This document shows, piece after piece, positions 35,050 to 43,815 of a DNA stretch of 64,000 bases. Location of the stretch: NCBI GenBank assembly GCA_036502005.1, contig DASXZH010000078.1, positions 62,001-126,000 of the forward strand, given 5' to 3'. The translations under genes were made by a program, and so were the position numbers. The notes below the pieces were generated by a model. It was given only the letters and a program-made list of their open reading frames with translations. It did no database searches and was not told the DNA's origin. Numbering within the stretch: the stretch's first letter is position 1; every line of letters starts with the position of its first letter. This DNA is from DASXZH01 sp036502005. Its GTDB lineage: Bacteria; Armatimonadota; Fimbriimonadia; Fimbriimonadales; Fimbriimonadaceae.

Positions 35050-37182
35050 ATGGCAAGAAGTCATCCCCTAGAATTGGTTCGGAATATTGGTATTGCGGCT
35101 CATATTGACGCCGGTAAGACAACTACAACTGAACGAATTCTTTACTACACAGGCCGATCCCATAAAATGGGTGAAGTACACCAAGGCACTGCAACCATGG
35201 ACTGGATGGAGCAGGAGCAGGAAAGAGGCATTACGATCACCTCTGCTGCTACCACCTGCTTCTGGAGCGGCTCCAACAACGATAAGCCTGAGCACAAGAT
35301 CAATATTATCGACACTCCCGGCCACGTGGATTTCACGGTGGAAGTGGAGCGTTCGCTGCGTGTCCTCGACGGATGCGTTGCTGTGTTCTGCGCGGTTGGC
35401 GGCGTTCAGCCCCAGAGCGAAACAGTTTGGCGTCAGGCTAACAAGTACGGCGTTCCTCGAATTGTTTATGTGAACAAGATGGACCGCTTAGGCGCGGACT
35501 TCTTCAGCGTTGTCGAAAGGATCTTGCAGCGATTGGGCGCTAACGGCGCACCGATCCAGATCCCGATCGGTGCTGAGAGCAACTACCGGGGCTATATCGA
35601 TTTAATCACCATGAAGGCGACCATCTATCCCAACGTGGACGATGGCAAAACCTTTGAGATCCACGAGATTCCTGAGGACATGAAAGCGGAAGCTGCAAAG
35701 TGGCGCGAGAAGATGCTCGAAGCCATTGCGGATTACGACGACTCCATCATGGAGCGGTTCTTGGACGGTCACGAGATCGAAGAGAAGGATATTCGCCAGG
35801 CTTTGCGCAAAGGCACGATTGCTAATAAGATCGTTCCGATAATCAGCGGTTCGTCCTTTAAGAATAAGGGCGTACAGGCCATGATCGACGCGGTTGTGGA
35901 TTACCTGCCTTCGCCTCTCGATGTTGGCTCCGTTAAGGGCGTTCATCCTCGGTCTGAGGAAGAGGAGATGCGAGAGCCGAATGACACGGCTCCTTTCGCA
36001 TCGCTCGCTTTTAAGATCATGAGCGACAAGTATGTTGGCCGCTTGACCTATCTTCGCGTATACAGTGGAACGCTGAAGAAGGGAAGTGCGGTCACGGTTG
36101 CTTACCGCGATCCTCAGACGAACGAATTTAGGACGAGAACGGAGAGAATTGGCCGAATCCTTGAGATGCACGCCAACTCCCGAACGGACCTCGATATTGC
36201 CTACACGGGCGATATCATCGGCGCTATTGGGTTGAACGATGTAAACACCGGAATGACCATCTGCGACGAAGCACGTCCGCTCGCGCTGGAAAGCATTAAG
36301 TTTCCGGAGCCCGTTATTCAGATCGCCATCGAGCCGAAGAGCAAGGCGGACCAAGAGAAACTTGGTTCGAGCCTTCAGCGCTTGGCCCAGGAGGACCCAA
36401 CTTTCCGAGTCCACACGGATCAGGAAAGCGGCCAGACGATCATTGCTGGAATGGGTGAGCTTCACCTTGAGATCATCGTTGACCGACTGAGTAGAGAATT
36501 TAACGTTCAGGCAAACCAGGGCAAGCCCCAGGTCGCCTATCGTGAGACGGTAAGAACCCTTGCTAAAGCAGAAGGCCGATTTATTCGGCAGACTGGTGGC
36601 TCGGGCCAGTACGGCCATTGTTGGATCAACATGTCGCCTCTGCCCATCGGTTCTGGATTCGTCTTTGAAAACAAGGTCGTGGGTGGTTCGATTCCTAAGG
36701 AATACATCCCCGCGATTGAAAAGGGAGTGCGCGAAGGACTGCTGACGGGTGTTCTCGCGGGCTATCCGGTTGTTGACATCAAGGTCACGCTTCTGGAAGG
36801 AAGCTACCATGAGGTCGACTCGAACGAAAACGCTTTCAAACAGGCTGGACTGATCGCTTTCCGAGAAGCGATGAGGAAAGCTAATCCGGTTCTAAAAGAG
36901 CCGATTATGCACGTTGAAGTTACTACGCCGGAGACGAACGTCGGCGACGTGGTTGGCGACATCAACGGCAGACGCGGTAGGATTGAGGGCATGGAGCCAT
37001 CTCTAGGCGGAACGACTATCGTGAACGCCCACGTGCCTCTGTCGGAAATGTTTGGATACGTGACGACGCTTCGCTCGCTTACTCAAGGGCGCGCGACGCC
37101 AAACGTGACGCCGTCGCACTACGAGGAAGTTCCTCAAAATATCGCTAACGAAATTATTGCAAAAGCCCAAGGTGGGCGCTAA
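35050..37182 (+). CDS. fusA: Elongation factor G
   Basis: EF-G drives translocation on the ribosome using GTP. The G motifs are AHIDAGKTTTTERIL (G1), RGITITSAATT (G2), DTPGHVDFTVEVERSLRVLDG (G3) and NKMDR (G4). Domain II is near residue 305, and domain IV shows GGSGQYGHCWI and the tip region YHEVDSNENAFKQAG. Domain V ends GRATPNVTPSHYEEVP. The length of 710 residues is normal. It is in operon order between rpsG and tuf, and no second fusA-like gene is seen here. Confidence 0.98.
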   Translation: MARSHPLELVRNIGIAAHIDAGKTTTTERILYYTGRSHKMGEVHQGTATMDWMEQEQERGITITSAATTCFWSGSNNDKPEHKINIIDTPGHVDFTVEVERSLRVLDGCVAVFCAVGGVQPQSETVWRQANKYGVPRIVYVNKMDRLGADFFSVVERILQRLGANGAPIQIPIGAESNYRGYIDLITMKATIYPNVDDGKTFEIHEIPEDMKAEAAKWREKMLEAIADYDDSIMERFLDGHEIEEKDIRQALRKGTIANKIVPIISGSSFKNKGVQAMIDAVVDYLPSPLDVGSVKGVHPRSEEEEMREPNDTAPFASLAFKIMSDKYVGRLTYLRVYSGTLKKGSAVTVAYRDPQTNEFRTRTERIGRILEMHANSRTDLDIAYTGDIIGAIGLNDVNTGMTICDEARPLALESIKFPEPVIQIAIEPKSKADQEKLGSSLQRLAQEDPTFRVHTDQESGQTIIAGMGELHLEIIVDRLSREFNVQANQGKPQVAYRETVRTLAKAEGRFIRQTGGSGQYGHCWINMSPLPIGSGFVFENKVVGGSIPKEYIPAIEKGVREGLLTGVLAGYPVVDIKVTLLEGSYHEVDSNENAFKQAGLIAFREAMRKANPVLKEPIMHVEVTTPETNVGDVVGDINGRRGRIEGMEPSLGGTTIVNAHVPLSEMFGYVTTLRSLTQGRATPNVTPSHYEEVPQNIANEIIAKAQGGR

Positions 37183-37207
37183 AGCAGGAGAATAGGAGAA
37201 ACACTAC

Positions 37208-38410
37208 ATGGCAAGAGCCAAGTTTGAAAGAAATAAGCCGCACGTCAACATCGGGACGATCGGACACGTCGACCATGGCAAGACGTCGCTAACCGCGGCG
37301 ATCACGCGCGTATTGGCGGATAAGGGTCTCGCAAAAGCTCAGAAGTACGACGAGATCGACTCGGCGCCTGAAGAAAAGGCACGAGGCATAACGATCAACA
37401 TCTATCACGCGGAGTACGAGACGGAGAAGCGACACTACGCTCACGTCGACTGCCCCGGCCACGCCGACTTCATTAAGAACATGATCACCGGTGCGGCGCA
37501 GATGGATGGCGCGATCCTCGTTGTTTCGGCGACGGACGGCCCCATGCCCCAGACTCGTGAGCACATTCTGCTCGCCCGTCAGGTCGGCGTGCCTCACATC
37601 GTTGTCTTCATGAACAAGATCGACCTCGTGGATGATCCTGAGCTGCTCGACCTCGTCGAGTTGGAAGTTCGAGAGCTTCTCAGCAAGTACGGATTCCCAG
37701 GAGACGACACGCCAATCATTCGTGGTTCGGCCGTTAAGGTTCTTGAGCAGGAGAAGCTTGATCCGGATAACAACTACGTTAAGGCCGTTGTTGAACTGAT
37801 GGATTCAGTGGACAGCTTTATTCCCACGCCTGTACGCGATACGGATAAGCCGTTCCTCACCGCCGTTGAAGACGTTTTCACGATCACAGGTCGTGGAACC
37901 GTTGCTACCGGCCGTGTCGAGCGAGGCCAGCTTAAGGCTATGGAAGAAGTTGAGATCGTTGGTCTCCACGAAGCCAGCCGCAAGACGGTTTGCACCGGAA
38001 TCGAAATGTTCCGAAAGCTGCTTGACTACTGTCAGGCAGGCGACAACGTTGGACTGCTCCTTCGAGGCGTTGAGCGAAAGGACATCGAGCGAGGCATGGT
38101 TATTGCCAAGCCCGGTTCCATCAAGCCTCACACGAAGTTCGACGCTGAGGTTTACGTTCTCTCGAAAGAAGAGGGCGGACGCCACACGCCGTTCGTTACC
38201 GGATATCGCCCTCAGTTCTACTTCAGAACGACGGACGTTACGGGAACGCTCGCACTTCCGACCGGCGTCGAGATGGTTATGCCCGGCGACAACATCACCA
38301 TGACGATCGAGCTTATTCAGCCGATCGCTATGGAGCAAGGCTCCAAGTTCGCTATTCGCGAAGGCGGCCGAACTGTTGGCGCAGGCACAATCACGAAGGT
38401 GCACGCATAA
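37208..38410 (+). CDS. tuf: Elongation factor Tu
   Basis: EF-Tu delivers aminoacyl-tRNA to the ribosome. GHVDHGKTSLTAAI, ARGITIN, DCPGHADFIKNM and NKIDLVDD are the GTPase motifs. The switch I sequence reads ITINIYHAEYET, with Ile where Thr is common two residues after the catalytically important Thr, which itself is kept. The C-terminal barrels end GGRTVGAGTITKVHA. GGAGAATAGGAG before the ATG gives a ribosome binding site. A strong terminator follows. Confidence 0.98.
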   Translation: MARAKFERNKPHVNIGTIGHVDHGKTSLTAAITRVLADKGLAKAQKYDEIDSAPEEKARGITINIYHAEYETEKRHYAHVDCPGHADFIKNMITGAAQMDGAILVVSATDGPMPQTREHILLARQVGVPHIVVFMNKIDLVDDPELLDLVELEVRELLSKYGFPGDDTPIIRGSAVKVLEQEKLDPDNNYVKAVVELMDSVDSFIPTPVRDTDKPFLTAVEDVFTITGRGTVATGRVERGQLKAMEEVEIVGLHEASRKTVCTGIEMFRKLLDYCQAGDNVGLLLRGVERKDIERGMVIAKPGSIKPHTKFDAEVYVLSKEEGGRHTPFVTGYRPQFYFRTTDVTGTLALPTGVEMVMPGDNITMTIELIQPIAMEQGSKFAIREGGRTVGAGTITKVHA

Positions 38411-38423
38411 GAGAAAAAAGAAG

Positions 38424-38450
38424 AACCCCGGAAACGGGGTTTTTCTTTTT
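38424..38450 (+). terminator. Intrinsic terminator after tuf
   Basis: AACCCCG, loop GAAA, CGGGGTT, then TTTTCTTTTT. This is a classic Rho-independent terminator, 14 bases past the tuf stop. It separates tuf from rpsJ. Confidence 0.9.
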
Positions 38451-38460
38451 ATAACCAGAT

Positions 38461-38532
38461 GTATTGTGTGTTGTGTCTTATGTCTTAGCTGAATGCTAGG
38501 AAGACACAAGACTCAAGACACAAAACACAAAA
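38461..38532. repeat. Inverted pair of GTGTCTT-word repeats between tuf and rpsJ
   Basis: The left arm, 38461-38487, is GTATTGTGTGTTGTGTCTTA and similar words. The right arm, 38501-38532, is the complement in form (AAGACACAAGACTCAAGACA). The 13-base spacer makes a long imperfect hairpin, ending five bases before the rpsJ start codon. Confidence 0.7.
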
Positions 38533-38537
38533 TTAGA

Positions 38538-38846
38538 ATGGCACAAACAAAAGTTAGAATCAGATTAAGAGCCTACGATCACCGGATCATAGACCAATCC
38601 GCTGAGAAGATCACGGATACGGCCAAGAGAACCGGCGCTCGGATTAGCGGCCCTATTCCGCTGCCCACCAACATCCGCCGCTTCTGCGTGATCCGTGGAC
38701 CGCATATTGATAAGGAGTCCATGGAGCATTTCGAGCTTCGGACCCACAATCGTTTGATCGACATCCTCGATCCTACGAACAAGACGATCGATGCCCTTAT
38801 GAGACTGGACCTGCCCAGTGGCGTCGACATCGAAATTAGAAGCTAA
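38538..38846 (+). CDS. rpsJ: 30S ribosomal protein S10
   Basis: S10 is part of the 30S head and also the NusE transcription factor. The chain begins MAQTKVRIRLRAYDHRIIDQS and holds GARISGPIPLPTNIRRFCVIRGPHIDKESMEHFELRTHNRLIDI, ending DLPSGVDIEIRS. The frame is open upstream to 38493, but the ATG at 38538 gives the family start. Unusually, rpsJ stands alone here, with a terminator on both sides and no S10-operon genes (rplC onward) after it. Confidence 0.97.
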   Translation: MAQTKVRIRLRAYDHRIIDQSAEKITDTAKRTGARISGPIPLPTNIRRFCVIRGPHIDKESMEHFELRTHNRLIDILDPTNKTIDALMRLDLPSGVDIEIRS

Positions 38847-38870
38847 TTAAGCCTTTAGCCAGTAGTGTTT

Positions 38871-38904
38871 AGCCCAACTCCGCTTATCGGGGTTGGGCTT
38901 TTTT
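38871..38904 (+). terminator. Intrinsic terminator after rpsJ
   Basis: AGCCCAACTCCG pairs with CGGGGTTGGGCT around a short loop, followed by TTTTTT. The T tract serves the plus strand, and the hairpin also faces the convergent gene ending at 38910. Confidence 0.88.
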
Positions 38905-38909
38905 GTGGG

Positions 38910-39512
38910 TTAGTAGAGGGGGAACTTCTTCAAGTATTCGCTCCAGATTCGATCCATGTACTGAAGCGCATACTGTTCTGCGTACGGCTCGCCTCTCGGC
39001 GCTCTGACCTTGCTCTTAGTGGACATGCGGTCGTGGTGATGGCCCAACTCATGTAAGAAGATGTGCAGCAGTTGGAAGGCTTTGGCTTGGTCTTCCGTGT
39101 ATTTGCAGCGCATGTCCCCGTTCTCCAAGGGCTCCATTTCAACCCCGAGCTTCTCAAGCACGTCTATATGCTCCTTGTAGAAAGCCGGGGGGTAATCCAT
39201 CCATAGGTCTCAATCCCATCCACAAATGGCGACTACGCCTTCTGAATGCCAACCCGCACAGTCATCGTCAGGTGCTAACACGATGGCTTTGAGCCCTTTA
39301 GAGAGTTCCGGCCAATCAGGCAAGAGATCGATGAACTTTTGGATGTCGGACTTGGTGAGAAGATGGCGGTGCCCTTCCCCTGGACGCTGACGGTCGATCA
39401 CGGGATATCCTCGGTCGTGGTCCCAATAATTAAATGTAGGCTCGTGCGAGCTCTTCTTTTGAACTTTCCCTGAGACCACCTTCGGCGTTACTTTTCTAGA
39501 TTGTGATCTCAT
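38910..39512 (-). pseudogene. HExxH metalloprotease-like protein split by one in-frame TGA
   Basis: Two frames (39512-39210 and 39200-38910) are in the same phase, and only a TGA at 39210-39212 separates them. The junction reads VAICGWD-stop-DLWMDYPPAFY, which looks like one continuous domain, and a CGA to TGA change would explain it. The second half has LLHIFLHELGHHHDRM, a zinc-protease HExxH with a following HD, and ends GEPYAEQYALQYMDRIW. The first half has GEGHRHLLTKSDIQKFI. The intact protein would be about 200 residues. Two separate genes are possible but less likely. Confidence 0.7.
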
Positions 39513-39545
39513 GAGTCGAGGCTCCCTTAGCTACTTTCGGTTTGC

Positions 39546-40550
39546 TCATCTTAGGCTCGCTTGAGCGTCGTAATCTCTGGAGCTCTCAAGTATCATTTCT
39601 GCCGCGTTTATTACTTGCGCCGCGTTGATCGAGCTAATCTGAGAATCGGGCTTGGAGCACACCAGTTGCAGTGGTGCCTTGCTCAGCGGAGCCCATTCGA
39701 CGAGGTCGCCGGGAAGATCGTACAATGCGACAATCGGTGAGCCAACGGCTGCGGCGAGATGCATGGGCCCTGTGTTGTAACCAACGTAAAGAGCGGCTTG
39801 CTCTAGGATCGCGGCGAACACCAAAGCATCGACCCTGCCACATAGGTTTGTAATCGGATGTTTCGCGGCGGCGATAACGCGCGCAACCTCTGGATCTTGG
39901 GTGGCAGAACAGACGACTACCTGGATCCCGGACTCGAAGAACCAATCGGACACTTCGGCAAACCGCTCCGGAGACCAATGGCGTTCAGGAGCGCGCTTTC
40001 CGCAACTGCACTGCAGAACAATGAAAGGTTTTAGGACCTCCTTCTGACGAAGCAGATAAGACGCCTGTCGGCGGTGTTCTTCCGTTAAGTCTAACGTTGG
40101 ATAGAGATCTTCGGTGCTGTGCTTGATCCCTAAAGGCGCGAGCAAATCGGCCAATCGGTCAGCCACATGCTTTCTTCGGTCTAAATCGATGACGTCAGTG
40201 TAAAGATAGCGATCCGGAATGCCTTTAACGTCGAACGCTATTCGCTTTTTGGCTCCGATAAGCGCAGTCTGTCCTCGAGTTCTTCCAGTCGCTTGGAAAT
40301 CTATACTAATCTGATAGCGATTGCGCCGGATCGCCAGGAGCCTTGCGACGTACCGGGGAAGATTTGGCTTATAGGTAAGCAAGTGAATATCGTTAAAGTA
40401 CGGAGCGGCCTGGAAGACTTGCCCGCTATAAGGGCTTCCGATTAACGAAATGTGGGCATCCGGGCGCGCGGCGCGTAAAAGCCGCAGGGTGGGAATGCTG
40501 ACGATGCAATCCCCCAAAGCTCCTGAACGGAGCAGGATTATTCTTTCCAT
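39546..40550 (-). CDS. Glycosyltransferase family 9 (heptosyltransferase-like)
   Basis: A GT-B enzyme of the ADP-heptose:LPS heptosyltransferase superfamily. It shows IILLRSGALGDCIVSIPTLRLLRAARPD at the start, FQATGRTRGQTALIGAKKR, the C-terminal donor side FIVLQCSCGKRAPERHWSPERFAEV, and VGYNTGPMHLAAAVGSPIVALY, which is the conserved D/N-T/S-G-x-x-H-x-A-A block. It transfers a sugar to a surface glycan. The exact donor is unknown. A GGAAGG ribosome binding site directly precedes the ATG. Confidence 0.88.
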   Translation of the reverse strand: MERIILLRSGALGDCIVSIPTLRLLRAARPDAHISLIGSPYSGQVFQAAPYFNDIHLLTYKPNLPRYVARLLAIRRNRYQISIDFQATGRTRGQTALIGAKKRIAFDVKGIPDRYLYTDVIDLDRRKHVADRLADLLAPLGIKHSTEDLYPTLDLTEEHRRQASYLLRQKEVLKPFIVLQCSCGKRAPERHWSPERFAEVSDWFFESGIQVVVCSATQDPEVARVIAAAKHPITNLCGRVDALVFAAILEQAALYVGYNTGPMHLAAAVGSPIVALYDLPGDLVEWAPLSKAPLQLVCSKPDSQISSINAAQVINAAEMILESSRDYDAQASLR

Positions 40551-40740
40551 ACCTTCCCGTGGCCCGGCAAAATAGTCACTCTTGCCGCTCTCCTATTATA
40601 GGATATACGCTGCGAACGTTAGAACTCTCTATGTTCGCGTTTTTTTCCATGATTTTTAGAATGCGCCGGTTGGCAACTGCATCACAAAGATCCTTTAATT
40701 CTTACTGCGAGATAGGACGACCAAATAGTGCCAATTGGGC

Positions 40741-41349
40741 TTAGTGGTGGCCGATGATCTGAGCTAGTGGATCCTCTATTGGGCTGTACTTTAAGCCGGA
40801 CTTGTTTGGAACACCGCTGCTCGACCATGCTTGTGCGAAGTACCCTTCGAGGCTTTCCGGATATAGTTGACGTAACGCATACCTAACCGCCTCAAGAGCG
40901 ACACTAGCTTCTTTCGGAAGCGAGAACTTAAGGAGGGTGACCCGAAATTCCTCGCCAAAACCTCCGTTGAAGCCATCTGAGTCCTCTTCCCAGTCAAGGC
41001 CCCTCTGTTTCATCGCCTCTCTAAAAGCAGCGATTTCGGCTTGTTGCTGATTTGTTTTAAAATCTGCGCTCATTTCAAGATGGTCTCCTTCAATGTAGAG
41101 AATAACGCCTCCGTACAGATCTTCTGCCCTGTTAATCCAAAGGTTATCGAAAGCTTGCTCTTCGATCATTACGTTGACCGCCTCTTGGAGTTCCAACTCG
41201 TTTAGTTGATGAACAGGCTTTTTAGAAGAGCTAAAGGCGGCAAACCCAAATCTATGGCTTAGATAGAGGGTGCCTTTCTTAAGTAGCACCGAACGTAAAA
41301 CCGCGAGGAGAACAAAAACACCTAATATCACCAAGAGCCAAACGAGCAT
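40741..41349 (-). CDS. Single-pass membrane protein of unknown function
   Basis: The frame is open from 41400, but the ATG at 41349 starts a membrane segment directly (MLVWLLVILGVFVLLAVLRSVLL), and GATACT lies just upstream; the ATG at 41361 is an alternative. The soluble part is mixed alpha/beta (LNELELQEAVNVMIEEQAF, LYGGVILYIEGDHLEMSADF). The end DPLAQIIGHH is hydrophilic. I do not recognise the family. The gap 40551-40740 downstream of it contains nothing I can support. Confidence 0.6.
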   Translation of the reverse strand: MLVWLLVILGVFVLLAVLRSVLLKKGTLYLSHRFGFAAFSSSKKPVHQLNELELQEAVNVMIEEQAFDNLWINRAEDLYGGVILYIEGDHLEMSADFKTNQQQAEIAAFREAMKQRGLDWEEDSDGFNGGFGEEFRVTLLKFSLPKEASVALEAVRYALRQLYPESLEGYFAQAWSSSGVPNKSGLKYSPIEDPLAQIIGHH

Positions 41350-41419
41350 TTTGCGTCCCATCAGTATCTCACAGTGTGCGGAACTGCAATTCGCTGTCAA
41401 ACTATGCAGGAACTAAAAA

Positions 41420-42499
41420 ATGCCAGAGACTAGCATCAGACCAATTAAGATATTCGCCACTACTGGGTCTGGTGAATTAGCAGATTCCATCACGCACGAA
41501 CTATCGATGCGTTTGGCTGCGCCGGAAGTTGCCAGCCGATACGGCAAGATTGACGTTCATCGGGGAATCTCGGAAGTCCAGATGTTTTCGAACGAGAACC
41601 TTCAGGTTCGAGTTGAGAGCGTGCGAGATTGCATGGCAGCGGTTATTTCCACGCAAGTTCCTCCGGTCAATCAGAACCTAATGGAACTGATGATGCTCAT
41701 GCACGCGCTAAAGAACTCCCGCGCGAGCGACGAACTGCTGATTTTCCCATACATGCCCTATGGCCGATCCGACCGTAAGAATGAAGCGCATATTTCGTCC
41801 GGAGGCGTGTTTATTCCTCAGATTTTTAGCGGCATTTTACAGGTTAAACGAACGCTTCTTCTGGACCCTCACGACACCCACATCAAACACTATTTTGAGT
41901 TCGGCAGCATGCCCGCTGCAGATGAGGTTACGGCTACCTATTTGGTCATGGATTATATCGAGCGCTCGCTTCCGGCATGGGGCTGGAAGAAGGAAGACGT
42001 TGTGATTGTGTTTGCAGACAGCGGTGCTTCGATGCGTTTTAGGGAAGTGCCCAATAAGCTAGGAGTTGGGCGCGCTTATATCGACAAATCACGGATCGAC
42101 CATAGTGAAAACCCGAATGTCCACGAAGTGGTCGGCCATATTAAGGGCAAGCGCTGCATCATCTTTGATGACGAGATCCTGACTGGAAGCACCGCTATCC
42201 GCGACGCGGAGACGGTAATGGCGCATGGCGCGAAATCGATTGTTATGGCGGCGATCCACGCGCCATTGATGGACAAGCGAATTTCCGAAGAAGCGCTGAT
42301 GGAAAGGCTTTCCTCGTCAAGCATTGAGCGGTTTATCCTTACGGACACGATTCCGTGCCATTCGAAAGTTTGCGGGCACGGGAAGTTTACGGTTCTATCG
42401 GTCGCCCCTTTGTTGGCGGAATCGATCAAGCGAATCGCGTTAGGCGAATCGTTGACGGCGCTTCACGATCCGGCCTCGGTTTCGCTCTATTCAAACTAG
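41420..42499 (+). CDS. prs: Ribose-phosphate pyrophosphokinase-like protein
   Basis: The layout is a tandem phosphoribosyltransferase fold of the PRPP synthetase type: the N-terminal ATTGSGELADSITHEL, FPYMPYGRSDRK (normally PYARQDRK), LLLDPHDTHIKHYFE (normally D-L-H-A), VIVFADSGASMRFREV, and the PRPP loop IIFDDEILTGST. Several motifs differ from the canonical Prs, and at 359 residues it is longer than E. coli Prs. It may therefore be a divergent paralogue. PRPP synthesis is the likely role. CAGGAAC lies 6 bases before the ATG. Confidence 0.78.
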   Translation: MPETSIRPIKIFATTGSGELADSITHELSMRLAAPEVASRYGKIDVHRGISEVQMFSNENLQVRVESVRDCMAAVISTQVPPVNQNLMELMMLMHALKNSRASDELLIFPYMPYGRSDRKNEAHISSGGVFIPQIFSGILQVKRTLLLDPHDTHIKHYFEFGSMPAADEVTATYLVMDYIERSLPAWGWKKEDVVIVFADSGASMRFREVPNKLGVGRAYIDKSRIDHSENPNVHEVVGHIKGKRCIIFDDEILTGSTAIRDAETVMAHGAKSIVMAAIHAPLMDKRISEEALMERLSSSSIERFILTDTIPCHSKVCGHGKFTVLSVAPLLAESIKRIALGESLTALHDPASVSLYSN

Positions 42500-42501
42500 T
42501 C

Positions 42502-42507
42502 TAAAAT
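42502..42507 (+). promoter_or_regulatory. -10 box TAAAAT of the UbiA-type gene
   Basis: TAAAAT is five bases before the GTG at 42513 and starts two bases after the prs-like stop. It predicts a leaderless mRNA, with a gene-specific promoter close behind the preceding gene. Confidence 0.55.
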
Positions 42508-42512
42508 GAACC

Positions 42513-43406
42513 GTGGCCACTGCAGCACGCGGATTTACCGCTCTCCGGGTTTACCTGGAGATGATAAAGTTCGAACACTCCATCTTCGCTCTCCCTTTCG
42601 CCATGATCGGCATGATGTGGGGAAGCTTGAGCGTTCACGACACGGCCTGGCCTGGATGGAGCGTTTTTCTGTGGATCGTTGTTGCCATGGTTTCTTGCCG
42701 AAGCGCGGCGATGGCGTTCAACCGCATTGCCGATAGGCAAATTGATGCGCTCAATCCTCGCACGAAGACTCGGGCTCTGCCGGCGGGGATTTTGAGACTT
42801 TCTCAAGCTAGCTTCTTCTTCTTCGCCAGTTGCATTATCTTTTTCTTGGCGGCAGCGATGCTGAACAGGCTCACGTTAATCTTGAGTCCCATCGCTCTCG
42901 TTGTAACCCTGTTTTATAGCGTCACAAAGCGGTTTACGCCCCTTTGCCACTTCATATTGGGGCTAAGCCTGGGTATCGCTCCTTCTGCCGCCTGGATCGG
43001 CTCAGCAGGGAAGTTGAGCTGGGCGATTGTGCCGGTCACTTTGGCGGTTATCTTTTGGACGGCTGGGTTCGATATCATTTACGCGCTGCAAGACGTGCAG
43101 TTTGACAAGGAGAACCATCTGCGCTCTTTACCGGAGACTATCGGTGTTCCGAAAGCGTTGATGACAAGCCGTTTCTGCCATTCTTTTGCTGTTTTGTGCT
43201 TGGTCGAAGCGGGGGTTCTTGTTTCCGCGGGGCCGCTTTATTTCGTCGGGGTCGCCGTAGCGGCGGGGTTGCTTATTTATGAGCAGAGCCTTGTTAAACC
43301 GAACGATTTAAGCAAGGTGAACCTTGCTTTTTTCACCCTGAACGGGTTTGTTTCGATGGGAGTTTTTATATTTGCCCTGGCTGACGTCTTGGTTAGAAAG
43401 GGATGA
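42513..43406 (+). CDS. UbiA-type polyprenyltransferase (probably MqnP/4-hydroxybenzoate type)
   Basis: An integral membrane prenyltransferase. The first Asp-rich motif is AFNRIADRQIDALNPRTKTR (N-R-x-x-D). The second is DIIYALQDVQFDKEN (D-x-x-Y-A-x-x-D). Eight or so membrane segments are visible. The start EMIKFEHSIFALPFAMIG resembles the MqnP group of the futalosine menaquinone pathway, but that is a family-level guess, and no other menaquinone gene is in the window. The start is GTG 42513, with TAAAAT five bases before. Confidence 0.85.
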   Translation: MATAARGFTALRVYLEMIKFEHSIFALPFAMIGMMWGSLSVHDTAWPGWSVFLWIVVAMVSCRSAAMAFNRIADRQIDALNPRTKTRALPAGILRLSQASFFFFASCIIFFLAAAMLNRLTLILSPIALVVTLFYSVTKRFTPLCHFILGLSLGIAPSAAWIGSAGKLSWAIVPVTLAVIFWTAGFDIIYALQDVQFDKENHLRSLPETIGVPKALMTSRFCHSFAVLCLVEAGVLVSAGPLYFVGVAVAAGLLIYEQSLVKPNDLSKVNLAFFTLNGFVSMGVFIFALADVLVRKG

Positions 43407-43660
43407 GTAGTGTGTTTTGTGTCTTGAGAGGCTGTCACAAAACCCGGGGGGTTCAGTTTCCGTGTGGGATTGTGCGGTATTTTGCGGCGCATAATAGGTT
43501 CAAAAGCAATTGAGAATTTAAAAATACCTCGATTCTTGGAATCATCTTGCCGCAAATCGATCATTCGCTTGGCTTCCCAGATGCAGACGGACCAACAGCC
43601 GTTAATGTAAAAATCATGTAAAGTTTTGCGATTGGCTCTTGAGTCTTGGGAGGCAGTCGC

Positions 43661-43703
43661 AAAACCCCTTGTCGAGACGCGAAGCGTCTCGACAAGGGGT
43701 TTT
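43661..43703. terminator. Perfect 20-bp inverted repeat with a 3-base loop
   Basis: Arms 43661-43680 and 43684-43703 are exact complements around GAA. The arms begin AAAACCCC and end GGGGTTTT, so transcripts from either side meet a GC-rich stem with T residues. It is probably a bidirectional terminator. Confidence 0.75.
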
Positions 43704-43804
43704 CCGCTTTTATCTAGCGAAACTAACTAATGAAGAACGGAATCGAGAACTCGTAGCCGCCTCCGCTCCCAGCGCCAGTCTAAACAAGTTGCCCAGCACT
43801 CAAC

Positions 43805-43810
43805 TATAAT
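43805..43810 (+). promoter_or_regulatory. -10 box TATAAT of the M20 amidohydrolase gene
   Basis: A perfect TATAAT is five bases before the ATG at 43816, with no ribosome binding site. It is one of the clearest leaderless arrangements in the window. Confidence 0.6.
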
Positions 43811-43815
43811 TCAAC

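Larger units (their letters stand above)
43407..43815. other. Intergenic region with direct repeats and a long perfect hairpin
   Basis: No gene is supported. GTCTTGAGAGGCTGTCACAA (43422-43441) and a close copy (GTCTTGGGAGGCAGTCGCAA, 43643-43662) are direct repeats about 220 bases apart. Both are followed by AACCC. The hairpin at 43661-43703 and the -10 box at 43805-43810 are listed separately. Confidence 0.6.

Noticed and set aside
35602..36810. A 402-codon minus-strand open frame
   Set aside because: It is antisense to fusA, and the translated sequence has no recognisable family. It arises from the codon pattern of the opposite strand.
37390..37420. Ile in EF-Tu switch I suggesting an altered factor
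   Set aside because: The catalytic Thr of the ARGITIN segment is present, and the substituted position is variable.
37805..38509. A 234-codon minus-strand open frame
   Set aside because: It is antisense to tuf, with strong purifying pattern on the plus strand. No start signal fits.
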